Source of the DNA: Guptibacillus hwajinpoensis
GTDB lineage: Bacteria > Bacillota > Bacilli > Bacillales > Guptibacillaceae
DNA: 64,000 nt
Direction: 5' to 3'
Assembly: GCF_020171785.1 (NCBI RefSeq)
Contig: NZ_JAIVAE010000002.1
Location: 1-64,000 of the forward strand
The number at the start of each line of letters is the position of its first letter. Position 1 is the first letter of the stretch. The position numbers and the translations under genes were made by a program. The notes below the pieces were generated by a model. That model saw only the letters and a list, made by a program, of their open reading frames with translations. It did no database searches and was not told the origin of the DNA. Shown in pieces: positions 1 through 8,024 of the stretch.

Positions 1-240
1 GATCTAGCTCCAGCGCCCAGGTCCTCGAGACGCTTCAGACTTTCATCCGAACACAAAGACCGTGTTCAAATGAAAGTCTTCCAGCGCTTGTCGGACCTTA
101 ACGGGCGCTTGCGCTTTTCTGATCTAGCTCCAGCGCCCAGGTCCTCGAGACGCTTCAGACTTTCATCCGAACACAAAGACCGTGTTCAAATGAAAGTCTT
201 CCAGCGCTTGTCGGACCTTAACGGGCGCTTGCGCTTTTCT
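1..240. repeat. Two exact tandem copies of a 120-bp palindromic intergenic repeat
   Basis: Positions 1-120 and 121-240 are identical. Each unit is one long imperfect inverted repeat: the left arm (AGCGCCC-AGGTCC, then GACTTTCAT) is complementary to the right arm (ATGAAAGTC, then GGACCT...GGGCGCT) around a centre at about unit position 60. Open frames across it are side effects of the repeat. Intergenic hairpin repeats of this kind are common in Bacillaceae. The array may continue left of the window. Confidence 0.85.
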
Positions 241-243
241 GTA

Positions 244-420
244 TTAAAGCATTTTATATTCTTCGTGTCTTACGACGATTCGTTTTTCTTCGTCTTCTGA
301 GTATTCTTCCCATTCAGCCACAATCGTATTGTTCAGTAAGCTAACTACTTTAGCTTTTCGGTTATCGATTTCGACTACACTACCGATTTCAGGGAGAATG
401 ATTTCCTGTTCTTCCTCCAT
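244..420 (-). CDS. Small DUF2187 (YkvS-like) protein
   Basis: This is a 58-residue acidic protein. The longer open frame (to 663) is not used: the ATG at 420 follows a good ribosome site (GAGGGA in the minus-strand leader). It has a KOW-like small beta pattern, with PEIGSVVEID near the start, then VVSLLNNTIV, and ends with RHEEYKML. That resembles B. subtilis YkvS, which ends in a similar H-x-x-Y-K motif. The family's function is unknown; an RNA-binding-like fold is only a guess. It stands alone and ends right beside the palindromic repeat. Confidence 0.6.
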   Translation of the reverse strand: MEEEQEIILPEIGSVVEIDNRKAKVVSLLNNTIVAEWEEYSEDEEKRIVVRHEEYKML

Positions 421-723
421 GCAAATCCCTCTTTTCCATTTAAACTGATTTATATAATAACATAATTCATTTCTTATGCCTAACAATCTGGAAAATTTGC
501 CACTCACTTTTAAATTAGAGGTTAAAAGTGAGCGGTATTCCTGTTCATAACGTTCACGTGGTGTGCATATAGTGAAACATAGCCTATTCTCTCCCCCCTC
601 CTTGTGAGGGGAATTTTTGTGTGTTGAAACTGACTTGATAAACAGGTACTTTCTCTCTTTCATGTCTTAGGTCCAAGGTGTAAAATAAGGTTGGGAATGA
701 ATACATATTCAGGAGGTTATGAA
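421..723. other. Intergenic region with two hairpins
   Basis: No convincing gene lies here. An 11-bp inverted repeat (503-513 with 522-532, CTCACTTTTAA/TTAAAAGTGAG) has no T-run. A short GC-rich stem (595-600 with 606-611) is followed by AATTTTT and could be a weak terminator on the plus strand. The region also holds the ribosome site AGGAGG (711-716) of the next gene. Confidence 0.5.
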
Positions 724-1206
724 ATGTTTCGTCAAATGGAGGATTTTGTTCATGTTTGGGAGCGCGAAACGGCGCAAACTGGGAAACTGTTAAGTTATTT
801 AACAGATGAGTCTCTTTCACAAAAGGTTGCACCAGATCATTTTACACTTGAAAAGTTAGGGGTTCACTTATCACAGGCAATCACGTTTATGATGTCGAGT
901 GCTGGACTTGATCTAACTCCTTTAGAAGAGCGGGAGTCATACAATGCTCATGAAATTAAAGCGGTATATGAGCAAACGGCTGAAGGTTTCGTTCGTGTGC
1001 TACAAGATCAGTGGAATGATGAAAAGTTATCAGAATCAACAACGTTTTTTGGTAGTGAAACAACTTACGGAAGTATTCTGTATTTATTGCTTCAACATCA
1101 AACACACCACCGAGGACAAATGACGGTTTTGATGCGTCAAGCAGGTTTAACCGTTCCTGGAATGGTAGGACCATCTCGAGAAGAGTGGGCTGCTATGAAG
1201 GGGTAA
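724..1206 (+). CDS. DinB family protein
   Basis: The product is 160 residues. The ATG at 724 is chosen because AGGAGG sits 8 bases upstream; an in-frame TTG at 691 lacks a site. DinB proteins are four-helix bundles carrying a metal bound by three histidines. The candidate ligands here are the His in LGVHLSQ and the two in HQTHHRGQ, and the C-terminal HHRGQ is the most diagnostic family motif. Members such as BshB2/YfiT-like proteins are metal-dependent thiol transferases or hydrolases, but the substrate cannot be read here. The gene is monocistronic with its own terminator. Confidence 0.85.
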   Translation: MFRQMEDFVHVWERETAQTGKLLSYLTDESLSQKVAPDHFTLEKLGVHLSQAITFMMSSAGLDLTPLEERESYNAHEIKAVYEQTAEGFVRVLQDQWNDEKLSESTTFFGSETTYGSILYLLLQHQTHHRGQMTVLMRQAGLTVPGMVGPSREEWAAMKG

Positions 1207-1216
1207 TGAATGCGAA

Positions 1217-1257
1217 ACAGAGGGTTTCTTCACTATAGAAGAAACCCTCTGTTTATT
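1217..1257 (+). terminator. Intrinsic terminator of the DinB gene
   Basis: A 15-bp perfect stem (1217-1231 with 1238-1252, ACAGAGGGTTTCTTC) with a 6-base loop and a T-rich tail. Confidence 0.85.
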
Positions 1258-1327
1258 TGTTAGAAGAAAAAAGACAATAAATCTCTTTTCCTTACATATA
1301 CTGCCTGTGAAAAGAGGTGGAAATGTG

Positions 1328-1927
1328 GTGGATGAAAAGCAATCATGTTCTCTTCCGAACTGTGCACAAACAAACGATCAGGCTCCTTTATTTCGGGCTG
1401 AAGCCTATGATCCGATTGAGAAGAAGATAAAAGAAATCGATCTTGCGGACTATAAAGGAAAATGGGTAATCTTATTTTTCTATACAAGTGATTTTACCTT
1501 TGTGTGACCAACAGAACTAGCAGCGGTCGCTGCTATTTATCCAGAGCTTCAAGCTATGAATACGGTTGTACTCGGTATTAGTACAGATAGTGTGTATGCC
1601 CATAAAGTTTTTACCGAAGTGTCACCAGCCGCCTCTAAAGTGAACTATCCTCTTGTTAGTGATCGGAATCACCGGATTAGCCGCGACTACCGCGTGTTAA
1701 ATGAAGAAGAAGGTGCAACGTATCGAGGAACAGTTATTATTAATCCAGAAGGCATCATCGTTTCAAAAATGATGTATCCTGTCGAGGTGGGAAGAAACGC
1801 TTATGAAATACTTCGTCTTATGCAAGCACTTCAATACAATAAAAAAACGGGAGAAGCAGTGCCCGCAAATTGGATGCCGGGTCAACCAGGAATCGTTCGG
1901 CGGTCAACGTATATTGGAAGGGTGTGA
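1328..1927 (+). CDS. Putative selenocysteine peroxiredoxin (in-frame TGA at the catalytic Cys)
   Basis: The reading frame from the GTG at 1328 (or 1325; AGGTGG lies just upstream) to 1927 is continuous except for one TGA at 1505-1507. The residues around it, TSDFTFV-TGA-PTELAAV, are the peroxiredoxin active-site block, where families have FVCPTE. The TGA therefore stands exactly at the peroxidatic cysteine (residue 60 of 199). Downstream the product is intact: [30 protein letters not shown] and [16 protein letters not shown]. The usual resolving Cys of VCPANW is Val here (AVPANW), but an extra pair C7-x4-C12 lies near the N-terminus. The TGA is followed by C and by a hairpin fitting the bacterial SECIS consensus. 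Alternatives are a point-mutated pseudogene or a sequencing error. No selA, selB, selC or selD lies in the window. A conventional Cys peroxiredoxin is at 21060-21722. Confidence 0.75.
1505..1535 (+). promoter_or_regulatory. SECIS-like hairpin following the in-frame TGA
   Basis: Directly after the TGA (1505-1507), TAGCAGC (1518-1524) pairs perfectly with GCTGCTA (1529-1535) around the tetraloop GGTC (1525-1528). Bacterial SECIS elements have an apical loop about 16-37 bases after the UGA with a G among its first two bases. This loop begins 18 bases after the TGA and reads GGUC, like the GGUC in E. coli fdhF. The helix also encodes Ala-Ala-Val-Ala-Ala, so some self-complementarity could arise by chance. 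Confidence 0.6.
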
Positions 1928-1960
1928 GAGCTTCGGAATCTGTCCGCTGCTCTTTTTTTT
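1927..1960 (+). terminator. Terminator of the peroxiredoxin gene
   Basis: A stem AGAGC/GCTCT with inner CGGA/TCCG, then eight T residues. It starts on the stop codon. An intact terminator is consistent with a gene that is still expressed. Confidence 0.7.
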
Positions 1961-2127
1961 ATAGCAGGCCATCAATTCGATAGCATGTTAGAAGGTAGGG
2001 GAGAAGGGGAAGAATAGTACTGTTGAAGGTTATGGTTTGAAATACGCGAAAATAGTGGAATGTTTTCCAATTGATTAATTACGTTGGAGTTCTAAAAGAA
2101 GTTGTTAGAAGGGAGGGGAGTTTCACA

Positions 2128-2739
2128 ATGAATCCAACGAAACAAGCTAAAATATTTGATACACATGCAAAAATGTACGAAAAAAGAAGACGAAAAACGA
2201 CTATAGATACGAAGTGGAGACACGAGTTATTAGCTAAGGCAGATGGAGATATACTTGAGCTATCTGTAGGAACAGGAACGAATTTTCCGATCTATCAAAA
2301 CATTTCATCGCTCATAGCAGTTGATTTTAGTTTGGAAATGGTTCGGTATGCGAGGGAGGCTGCAAAGGAAACGACATATCCGTGTACGGTGCTCCATAAG
2401 GATGTGGAAAAACTTGAGTTTGAAGAAAATACATTTGATACGGTTGTATCGACGCTGTCTATGTGTTCTTACCCACACCCAGCCTTTGTGCTAGAGCAAA
2501 TGGCGAAATGGTGTAAACCAGGCGGACAAGTTTTATTGTTTGAGCATGGCGTTAGCACAAACCCCTTAGTAGGCAAATTACAGAATAAACTAGATCCCTT
2601 CTTATCGAAAAGGATAGGCTGTCATGTTGACAGAGATATGCTGGGTTATGTTAAGCAATCAAGCTTGCATGTGAATCGGATTGAAAGCCACTTATTTGGT
2701 ATGTTTCATCTTATCTTTGCAACAAAACGCGAGGCATAG
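2128..2739 (+). CDS. Class I SAM-dependent methyltransferase
   Basis: The product is 203 residues. The ATG at 2128 follows GGGAGGGGAG; the upstream TTG at 2071 has no site. Motif I is ILELSVGTGTN, followed by AVDFSLEMV (end of beta 2), HKDVEKLEF, and FDTVVSTLSMCSYP as motif IV. The late segment with GCHVDRDMLGYVKQ and the general shape resemble METTL7/PmtA-like methyltransferases that act on thiols or phospholipids. The substrate is unknown. It stands alone between two noncoding stretches. Confidence 0.8.
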   Translation: MNPTKQAKIFDTHAKMYEKRRRKTTIDTKWRHELLAKADGDILELSVGTGTNFPIYQNISSLIAVDFSLEMVRYAREAAKETTYPCTVLHKDVEKLEFEENTFDTVVSTLSMCSYPHPAFVLEQMAKWCKPGGQVLLFEHGVSTNPLVGKLQNKLDPFLSKRIGCHVDRDMLGYVKQSSLHVNRIESHLFGMFHLIFATKREA

Positions 2740-3040
2740 CAAAAGGATGATTTTATCTAAACTTGTCGAATAATGACTTGTTTTGATAAGTGGTTACGAT
2801 TGGATCAAGATTGTGATTTAATAGAAGAAGTGACGAGCGGACAGTGAACGAAATACCTTAAAAAATTGATTCGAATGAAACCTTTTCTATTGTCAAAACG
2901 TCTATAGAATGAACCGATTTGATAACGAAAGTTCGTCGCAAAAAATTAGAGTAATCGCCTTTTGTAACATTCGGATTACTTTTTTGTTACGTTAATGTTA
3001 CAATGAGCGTGTTAATCTAAATGAAAGTGTGGCTATAAAT
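2740..3040. other. Noncoding region upstream of asnO with a terminator-like hairpin
   Basis: No credible ORF. At 2950-2985 a 7-bp stem (AGTAATC/GATTACT, 17-base loop) runs into TTTTT, about 55 bases before the asnO start. It could end the methyltransferase transcript or attenuate asnO. No T-box or riboswitch motif is visible. Confidence 0.45.
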
Positions 3041-4948
3041 ATGTGTGGTTTTGTTGGGGTATTACGTACAGAACCAGGAAAAACGGATCATCACAATCAT
3101 GCTGATTTCAAGAAAAGAAATCAAATTATTACGCATAGAGGTCCCGATGATGAGGGCTATTATACAGATGAATCAATTTCTCTTGGTTTTAGAAGACTAA
3201 GTATTATCGACCTTGAAAGTGGCCATCAGCCATACCATTATGAAAATAAGCGCTATTGGATGGTTTTTAATGGGGAAGTTTATAACTATGTTGAACTTCG
3301 TGAACGATTAAAGAAAGAAGGTTATACGTTCCAAACAGAGTCAGACACAGAAGTTGTGCTAACTCTGTTTGTTCATAAAGGAGAACAGGCATTCGCAGAA
3401 TTAAGGGGGATGTTTTCAATCCTCATTTGGGACAAGCTTGAAAAGAAACTCGTTGGTGCTCGTGATCCTTTTGGCATTAAGCCGCTTTACTATAAGCAAA
3501 CAGAAGAAGAAGTTATTTTTGCTTCTGAGAAAAAAAGTATTACGATGATTGATCAGTTCGAAGCAGTGAATCCGGCAGCTCTTCAGCATTATTTAAGTTT
3601 TCAATATGTGCCAGAACCTTTGACAATGACAGAGGGTATTAAGAAAGTCGAGCCTGGTCATTATTTTGTGAAGAAACATCACGAGCCCATGCTATTCAAA
3701 CGTTATTTCCACGCAACATTCACACCAATAACAGCCGAACGAAATTGGGTGAAGGGTATTCAAAACGTTCTTTATGATTCCGTTAATATGCATATGCGTA
3801 GTGATGTGCCAGTAGGTTCTTTCTTATCTGGAGGAATTGACTCATCCATTATCGTTTCCATGGCAAAGAAATTCAATCCGCAAATTAAAACTTTTTCTGT
3901 TGGTTTTGAGCGTGAAGGATACTCTGAAGTTGACGTTGCCAAGGAAACAGCTGATAAACTTGAGGTGCCTAATTATTCATATATGATTTCGGCTAAGGAA
4001 TATGTTCAAAAGCTTCCTAAAATTATGTGGCATATGGATGATCCTCTGGCTGATCCAGCTTGTGTCCCTCTTTATTTCGTGGCACGAGAAGCAAGAAAGC
4101 ACGTAACGGTTGTTTTATCAGGTGAAGGTGCTGATGAGCTCTTTGGTGGATATAATATTTATCGTGAACCGGATTCGCTTCGTCTTTTCCAGCCAATGCC
4201 TGGTGTGATGAAGAAGATGGTGAACCGTGTTGCGAATGTGATGCCTGAGGGCGTTCGAGGAAAAAGTTTTCTTGAGAGGGGTTCAACACCACTTTCTGAG
4301 CGTTATATCGGTAATGCTAAGATGTTTGAGGAGAATGAAAAGAAAAAGCTCCTCACCACTTACTACGAAAATGAGCATTATCAAAAAATCACCAAACCGT
4401 TTTATCAAAATGTGAAGCGAGACAATCCGGTTAATCAGATGCAATACATCGACATTCAAACGTGGTTAAGAGGAGATATTCTTTTAAAAGCGGATAAGAT
4501 GACGATGGCGAATGCTCTTGAATTACGCGTTCCATTTCTAGATAAAGAAGTGTTTAAAGTCGCACGTGAGATTCCTGTTCATGAAAAAATAGCAGACGGT
4601 ACAACAAAGTCGATTCTTAGGAAAGCTGCGCGTGGCATTGTGCCGGATCATGTTTTGGATCGAAAGAAACTTGGTTTCCCAGTACCGATTCGCCACTGGT
4701 TACGAAATGAATTATACGAATGGGCAAAGCAGTTGATTCATGTGAGCGAAACCGATTATTTGATCGATAAAACGATTGTGATCAAGCTTCTTCAAGCACA
4801 TAAAGCTGAAAAAGGAGATTATTCACGAAAAATATGGACCGTGCTAATTTTTATGCTATGGCATCAAATTTTTGTAGAAGGCGTTTATTCGTTTGAAGAA
4901 CTGCAAAAAGAAGACGAAATTGTAAGCAAAGTAGCAACGTATCGGTAA
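3041..4948 (+). CDS. asnO: Asparagine synthetase (glutamine-hydrolysing), AsnO type
   Basis: AsnB-family enzymes make asparagine from aspartate, glutamine and ATP. The ATG at 3041 is required even though an in-frame GTG lies at 3029, because class II glutaminase uses Cys2 as nucleophile after Met removal (MCGFVGV). The glutaminase domain shows HRGPDDEGY, FNGEVYNY and SDTEVVL. The synthetase domain carries the PP-loop SGGIDSS near residue 262, SGEGADELFGGY and RVPFLDKEV. The 635-residue length and sequence match B. subtilis AsnO (YisO), which is linked to sporulation, better than AsnB or AsnH. The ribosome site before the ATG is weak. Confidence 0.92.
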   Translation: MCGFVGVLRTEPGKTDHHNHADFKKRNQIITHRGPDDEGYYTDESISLGFRRLSIIDLESGHQPYHYENKRYWMVFNGEVYNYVELRERLKKEGYTFQTESDTEVVLTLFVHKGEQAFAELRGMFSILIWDKLEKKLVGARDPFGIKPLYYKQTEEEVIFASEKKSITMIDQFEAVNPAALQHYLSFQYVPEPLTMTEGIKKVEPGHYFVKKHHEPMLFKRYFHATFTPITAERNWVKGIQNVLYDSVNMHMRSDVPVGSFLSGGIDSSIIVSMAKKFNPQIKTFSVGFEREGYSEVDVAKETADKLEVPNYSYMISAKEYVQKLPKIMWHMDDPLADPACVPLYFVAREARKHVTVVLSGEGADELFGGYNIYREPDSLRLFQPMPGVMKKMVNRVANVMPEGVRGKSFLERGSTPLSERYIGNAKMFEENEKKKLLTTYYENEHYQKITKPFYQNVKRDNPVNQMQYIDIQTWLRGDILLKADKMTMANALELRVPFLDKEVFKVAREIPVHEKIADGTTKSILRKAARGIVPDHVLDRKKLGFPVPIRHWLRNELYEWAKQLIHVSETDYLIDKTIVIKLLQAHKAEKGDYSRKIWTVLIFMLWHQIFVEGVYSFEELQKEDEIVSKVATYR

Positions 4949-4950
4949 AT

Positions 4951-4984
4951 AAAAAGGGTGATCCTCTAGAGGATCATCCTTTTT
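4951..4984. terminator. Bidirectional terminator between asnO and the DUF2254 gene
   Basis: AAAAAGG-GTGATCCTC pairs with GAGGATCA-TCCTTTTT around a 2-base loop, giving a T-run on both strands between convergent genes. Confidence 0.85.
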
Positions 4985-5000
4985 GCGTTCACGTCAAAAA

Positions 5001-6383
5001 TTAGGAATGCTTTTCTTCAATTTGAAGAAGGCGTTTTTCGATTGATTTATAATCATCTTGATGCCCTGTAAAGACGGCGAGGTCATAGAGACGGTTTAGC
5101 AAGTAATCACGGTCAAGATGGTAGATGAACTGTTTTGGAATATGGTCCATCGAATTTTTAGCGAAATCCCAAACAACATCAAGCTTATCTTTACTAATCG
5201 ATTGGGCAACCATACTAAGGGCCGCGATAATTTCAGTTATGATCGGATAATTGTCTCCAGCGTAATGCCTTAAATAGCCAAAACCACGATAAAGATAATA
5301 ATTAAAATCTTCTGTATCCATGACAACTCTTACTTGTTGTTCACGATCGGCTAGATAAGGGGTGAATGTGATGTCTCGTTCGACTTCGAGAAGGAGATCA
5401 GCCATTTGGTGAATGACGGTTATGGTCGTTTGGGGATCATCATTACCTAATGATTTCACACCGATTTCTGCGAGTTTCGTCATTCCCATCTTTAAGTCTT
5501 GAATCTCCGTTTCTTTATAGCCCTGCTCAATGTGATCGCAGTACTTTTCTACGTTTACTCGCTCTGCACCAGTCCCCCAGTAAGAAAAGAAGCGGTTCCC
5601 TTTTAATACATAATCTCCTACTTTATTATGAAGTTTAATAATGATTTGATCTTTTTGAGCTTCATCAATCATCGCTTTAAAATCAATAAGTTGGATGTAG
5701 CCTGAGTCAGGAGCTGTAATAAGCGTTTCGGTTTCTCGTTCTTTCTCCATGAGATCGCCGGGGTCTTCACAGCGAAATTGTTCTAGGTCGTTTCTGAGTG
5801 TTTCTCTCACAATCGAAATCGATTCTTCCTTCATGTTTGTGGCAATATTATGTACCTGCATCCAACTTGTAGCATGGTTGATGAAGAAAATAAACGTCAC
5901 CACCGTCACAAAGGCGAGGAAAACGGTCGTGCCTGGAATGGCAACGAAATACTCATCTTCTTTACTTGTAATAAATAAGAAAACGACAAGAACATAAACA
6001 AAGCTTCCGTGGAAAATACCGATAAAGTGCTGAGTGGTTCGATCGGCTACGAAATTAAGTAGCATACGAGGTGAAAATTGCCCGCTAAATGTTGTCAGAA
6101 CAACAAGTAAGGAGTTAAGCGTAAAGGCACTTAGCGTTAAAATCCCGCCAATAAGGGCACTAATGAGTAACCTGGTAGGTTGTGCAGTCGTTCGAATCAT
6201 GTTGGGTGTGTACTGTGAAAGCTCGAGAACTAAATCTAAATATAACGTGAGAGCGACAAAAACAAAGGCACCTAAAATATATAATCCTGGCATATACCAG
6301 AGCGTTGCCTGAAGTTCATGTTTACGGATACGCTTTGACATCTCGAAATACTTCCGTAACTGCCATGGTAAGAGTTTCTTCAT
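5001..6383 (-). CDS. DUF2254 family membrane protein
   Basis: This is a 460-residue predicted inner-membrane protein. Four hydrophobic segments fall in the first 190 residues (YILGAFVFVALTLYLDLV, LLISALIGGILTLSAFTL, GIFHGSFVYVLVVFLFIT, TTVFLAFVTVVTFIFFI), followed by a long soluble C-terminal region containing SGYIQLIDF and GDYVLKGN. This is the DUF2254 architecture, which has no established function. The ATG at 6383 is preferred over an in-frame TTG at 6404 because GGGAG lies 11 bases before it. It is convergent with asnO and monocistronic. Confidence 0.8.
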   Translation of the reverse strand: MKKLLPWQLRKYFEMSKRIRKHELQATLWYMPGLYILGAFVFVALTLYLDLVLELSQYTPNMIRTTAQPTRLLISALIGGILTLSAFTLNSLLVVLTTFSGQFSPRMLLNFVADRTTQHFIGIFHGSFVYVLVVFLFITSKEDEYFVAIPGTTVFLAFVTVVTFIFFINHATSWMQVHNIATNMKEESISIVRETLRNDLEQFRCEDPGDLMEKERETETLITAPDSGYIQLIDFKAMIDEAQKDQIIIKLHNKVGDYVLKGNRFFSYWGTGAERVNVEKYCDHIEQGYKETEIQDLKMGMTKLAEIGVKSLGNDDPQTTITVIHQMADLLLEVERDITFTPYLADREQQVRVVMDTEDFNYYLYRGFGYLRHYAGDNYPIITEIIAALSMVAQSISKDKLDVVWDFAKNSMDHIPKQFIYHLDRDYLLNRLYDLAVFTGHQDDYKSIEKRLLQIEEKHS

Positions 6384-6605
6384 TATGACTGGGGCTCCCT
6401 TCAATATCTTTCATTAACACTTTAGAATTACCCTCAGTGTGGGTCGTTAAACCGTGGAGGGGAAAAAAGTATTCTTTTTTTCAAGTAATGTAAGGCGGTT
6501 AACCAAAACACACTTTTTAAAATCGTTCTGAATCAGCGTACATGCATAGGTTAAGAAGGCGGGGGAATAATGAATTGATAGAGCATGAAAACGAAGGTGA
6601 TCAAC

Positions 6606-7076
6606 ATGATGTTCGAAAAAGCAATCCTCTGGTTATTAGTTTTTTTAGGGATTGGTTTATTTATATTTAGTCTTCGAAAGCCCCCATTAAAAGAATGGCT
6701 TCTCTTTTTTTTACTTACAGGGTATTTTTCTTCGATTATTGGCGTGATTGTTGTCGAAGAAGGGATGCTTACTTATCCTGTCAACTTGTTTAATCGACAT
6801 TTTGACTCTAGCCTTACATATGAATATGTATTATTTCCGGTATTAGGCATTTATTATTATCAGTCGACATTTCGTTCAGGATGGGTTGGTTATGTTGGGA
6901 AGGCAGCCATTTATTCGGCGATTATTACGATCTTGGAATTTTTTCTCGAAAAATATACAGATCTTATTCACTATGAGAGCTGGACTTGGTGGTATACGTT
7001 TTTAAGTACACTGTTATTGTTGGTGATGATTAGGGTGATTGTAAAATATTTACCTGGTGTCGAACGGCAGAGATAA
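6606..7076 (+). CDS. CBO0543-like small multipass membrane protein
   Basis: The product is 156 residues and almost wholly hydrophobic, with about five predicted membrane segments. The start at 6606 has AAGGTG seven bases upstream; the in-frame ATG at 6585 has none. Features such as YYYQS, LEFFLEKYTDLIHYESWTWW and the general layout match the CBO0543 family of Firmicutes membrane proteins, whose function is unknown. A second family member is at 11270-11761. Membership is by pattern only. Confidence 0.6.
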   Translation: MMFEKAILWLLVFLGIGLFIFSLRKPPLKEWLLFFLLTGYFSSIIGVIVVEEGMLTYPVNLFNRHFDSSLTYEYVLFPVLGIYYYQSTFRSGWVGYVGKAAIYSAIITILEFFLEKYTDLIHYESWTWWYTFLSTLLLLVMIRVIVKYLPGVERQR

Positions 7077-7139
7077 CGCATGATTTTTACAATAGGAATG
7101 AATACTATCTTCAGAGTCCATTGAATGGAGGTAGTCAAG

Positions 7140-7460
7140 TTGTTACAAAAACTAATCTTATTATTAAGTATAACGTTGCTTTTCTTAGTCCCGATTAACG
7201 TTCATGCGGAAGCTCCTTCTTATGCAAAATGGGGAAAAATAGCTATTGAGGAAACGACGAAAAAATATCCAGATCAACAAGTGACTGACTATAGGTACGA
7301 TGGGAAAGTATTTATCTCTGATGTAAGAGAACAATATGATTTCGAATTTACGTTAAAGCAAAACGGTCAGTCAAGAGAGATTCGCGTGTATGTACTCGTT
7401 AATCCTCAAAAAGATAAGCTGATCGATGTGAAGTATGATGAGATTGAAGAATTTCAATAA
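7140..7460 (+). CDS. Secreted DUF3889 protein (YqzG/YhdC-like)
   Basis: The product is 106 residues starting at TTG 7140, with GGAGGT seven bases upstream. An ATG at 7125 would overlap that ribosome site. A signal peptide is clear: LLQKLILLLSITLLFLVP followed by an Ala-rich cleavage site near HAEA. The mature part begins YAKWGKIAIEETTKKYP, the DUF3889 hallmark also seen in B. subtilis YqzG. The function is unknown; the protein is probably extracellular. Confidence 0.75.
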   Translation: MLQKLILLLSITLLFLVPINVHAEAPSYAKWGKIAIEETTKKYPDQQVTDYRYDGKVFISDVREQYDFEFTLKQNGQSREIRVYVLVNPQKDKLIDVKYDEIEEFQ

Positions 7461-7468
7461 ACCGCGTT

Positions 7469-7495
7469 AAAGCCAGTTGTAATAACTGGCTTTTT
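7469..7495 (+). terminator. Terminator of the DUF3889 gene
   Basis: AAAGCCAGTT pairs with AACTGGCTTT over a 5-base loop, followed by T residues. Confidence 0.85.
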
Positions 7496-7590
7496 GATGT
7501 TGGCGCTGTAAAAGAAGGATTTTAGTGTGTTAAATCGAATAATAGTAGCTAGAGATAAAGAGCGATTTCACAAATAAGGAGAGGAAGAGT

Positions 7591-7893
7591 GTGAACATTA
7601 TTAAGCGTAAGGCAGATGTAGAAGCATTGCTAAAGAATTTCGATCAACTCGCTGAATTTGATCAGGTTGGTCAAAAGCATTATATGGTTTTTGAGGATAC
7701 TGAAAGAAATGGCCTTTGTACGCTCATGAAATATAAAAACTCGTCGTTTTCTATTCATTGTAAAGGTGCATCGTATTGCGATGAAGAGGAGCGGTTTTTG
7801 GAATCTGAAGAACTTATTCACTATTTATGGAAGAGGCGAAAAGCCGTTAATGCCGTGCTTCGTGATTCAATGAAGGAAAAGATTGAAGCTTAG
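7591..7893 (+). CDS. Hypothetical 100-residue soluble protein
   Basis: I do not recognise this family. It starts at GTG 7591 with AAGGAGAGG just upstream, so it is likely translated. The protein is charged, without membrane segments, with two Cys in the middle (HCKGASYC) and a basic-acidic C-terminus. An 8-bp inverted repeat lies after it (7898-7905 with 7928-7935) without a strong T-run. Confidence 0.6.
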   Translation: MNIIKRKADVEALLKNFDQLAEFDQVGQKHYMVFEDTERNGLCTLMKYKNSSFSIHCKGASYCDEEERFLESEELIHYLWKRRKAVNAVLRDSMKEKIEA

Positions 7894-8024
7894 AACAAAG
7901 GAATCGAGTTTTACTCTTTGTATAATTGATTCCTTATAAAATGAAGCAAGAGTGCTGAAGAGTTTCTGAGATTCGTGTAGACTGTATAGGGTAACAGAAT
8001 GCAGTTAAGAATTGAGGGACTCTA

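Noticed and set aside
70-300. Open frame across the tandem palindromic repeats
   Set aside because: Its protein is a duplicated translation of the repeat unit, with no ribosome site and no family; it is explained by the repeat.
1556-1927. Separate short gene starting at the ATG at 1556
   Set aside because: It is the in-frame C-terminal two thirds of the peroxiredoxin; no ribosome site precedes the ATG, and the active-site block spans the TGA.
4023-4292. Open frame of 89 codons on the minus strand inside asnO
   Set aside because: A shadow of the conserved asnO frame, without a ribosome site or recognisable protein.
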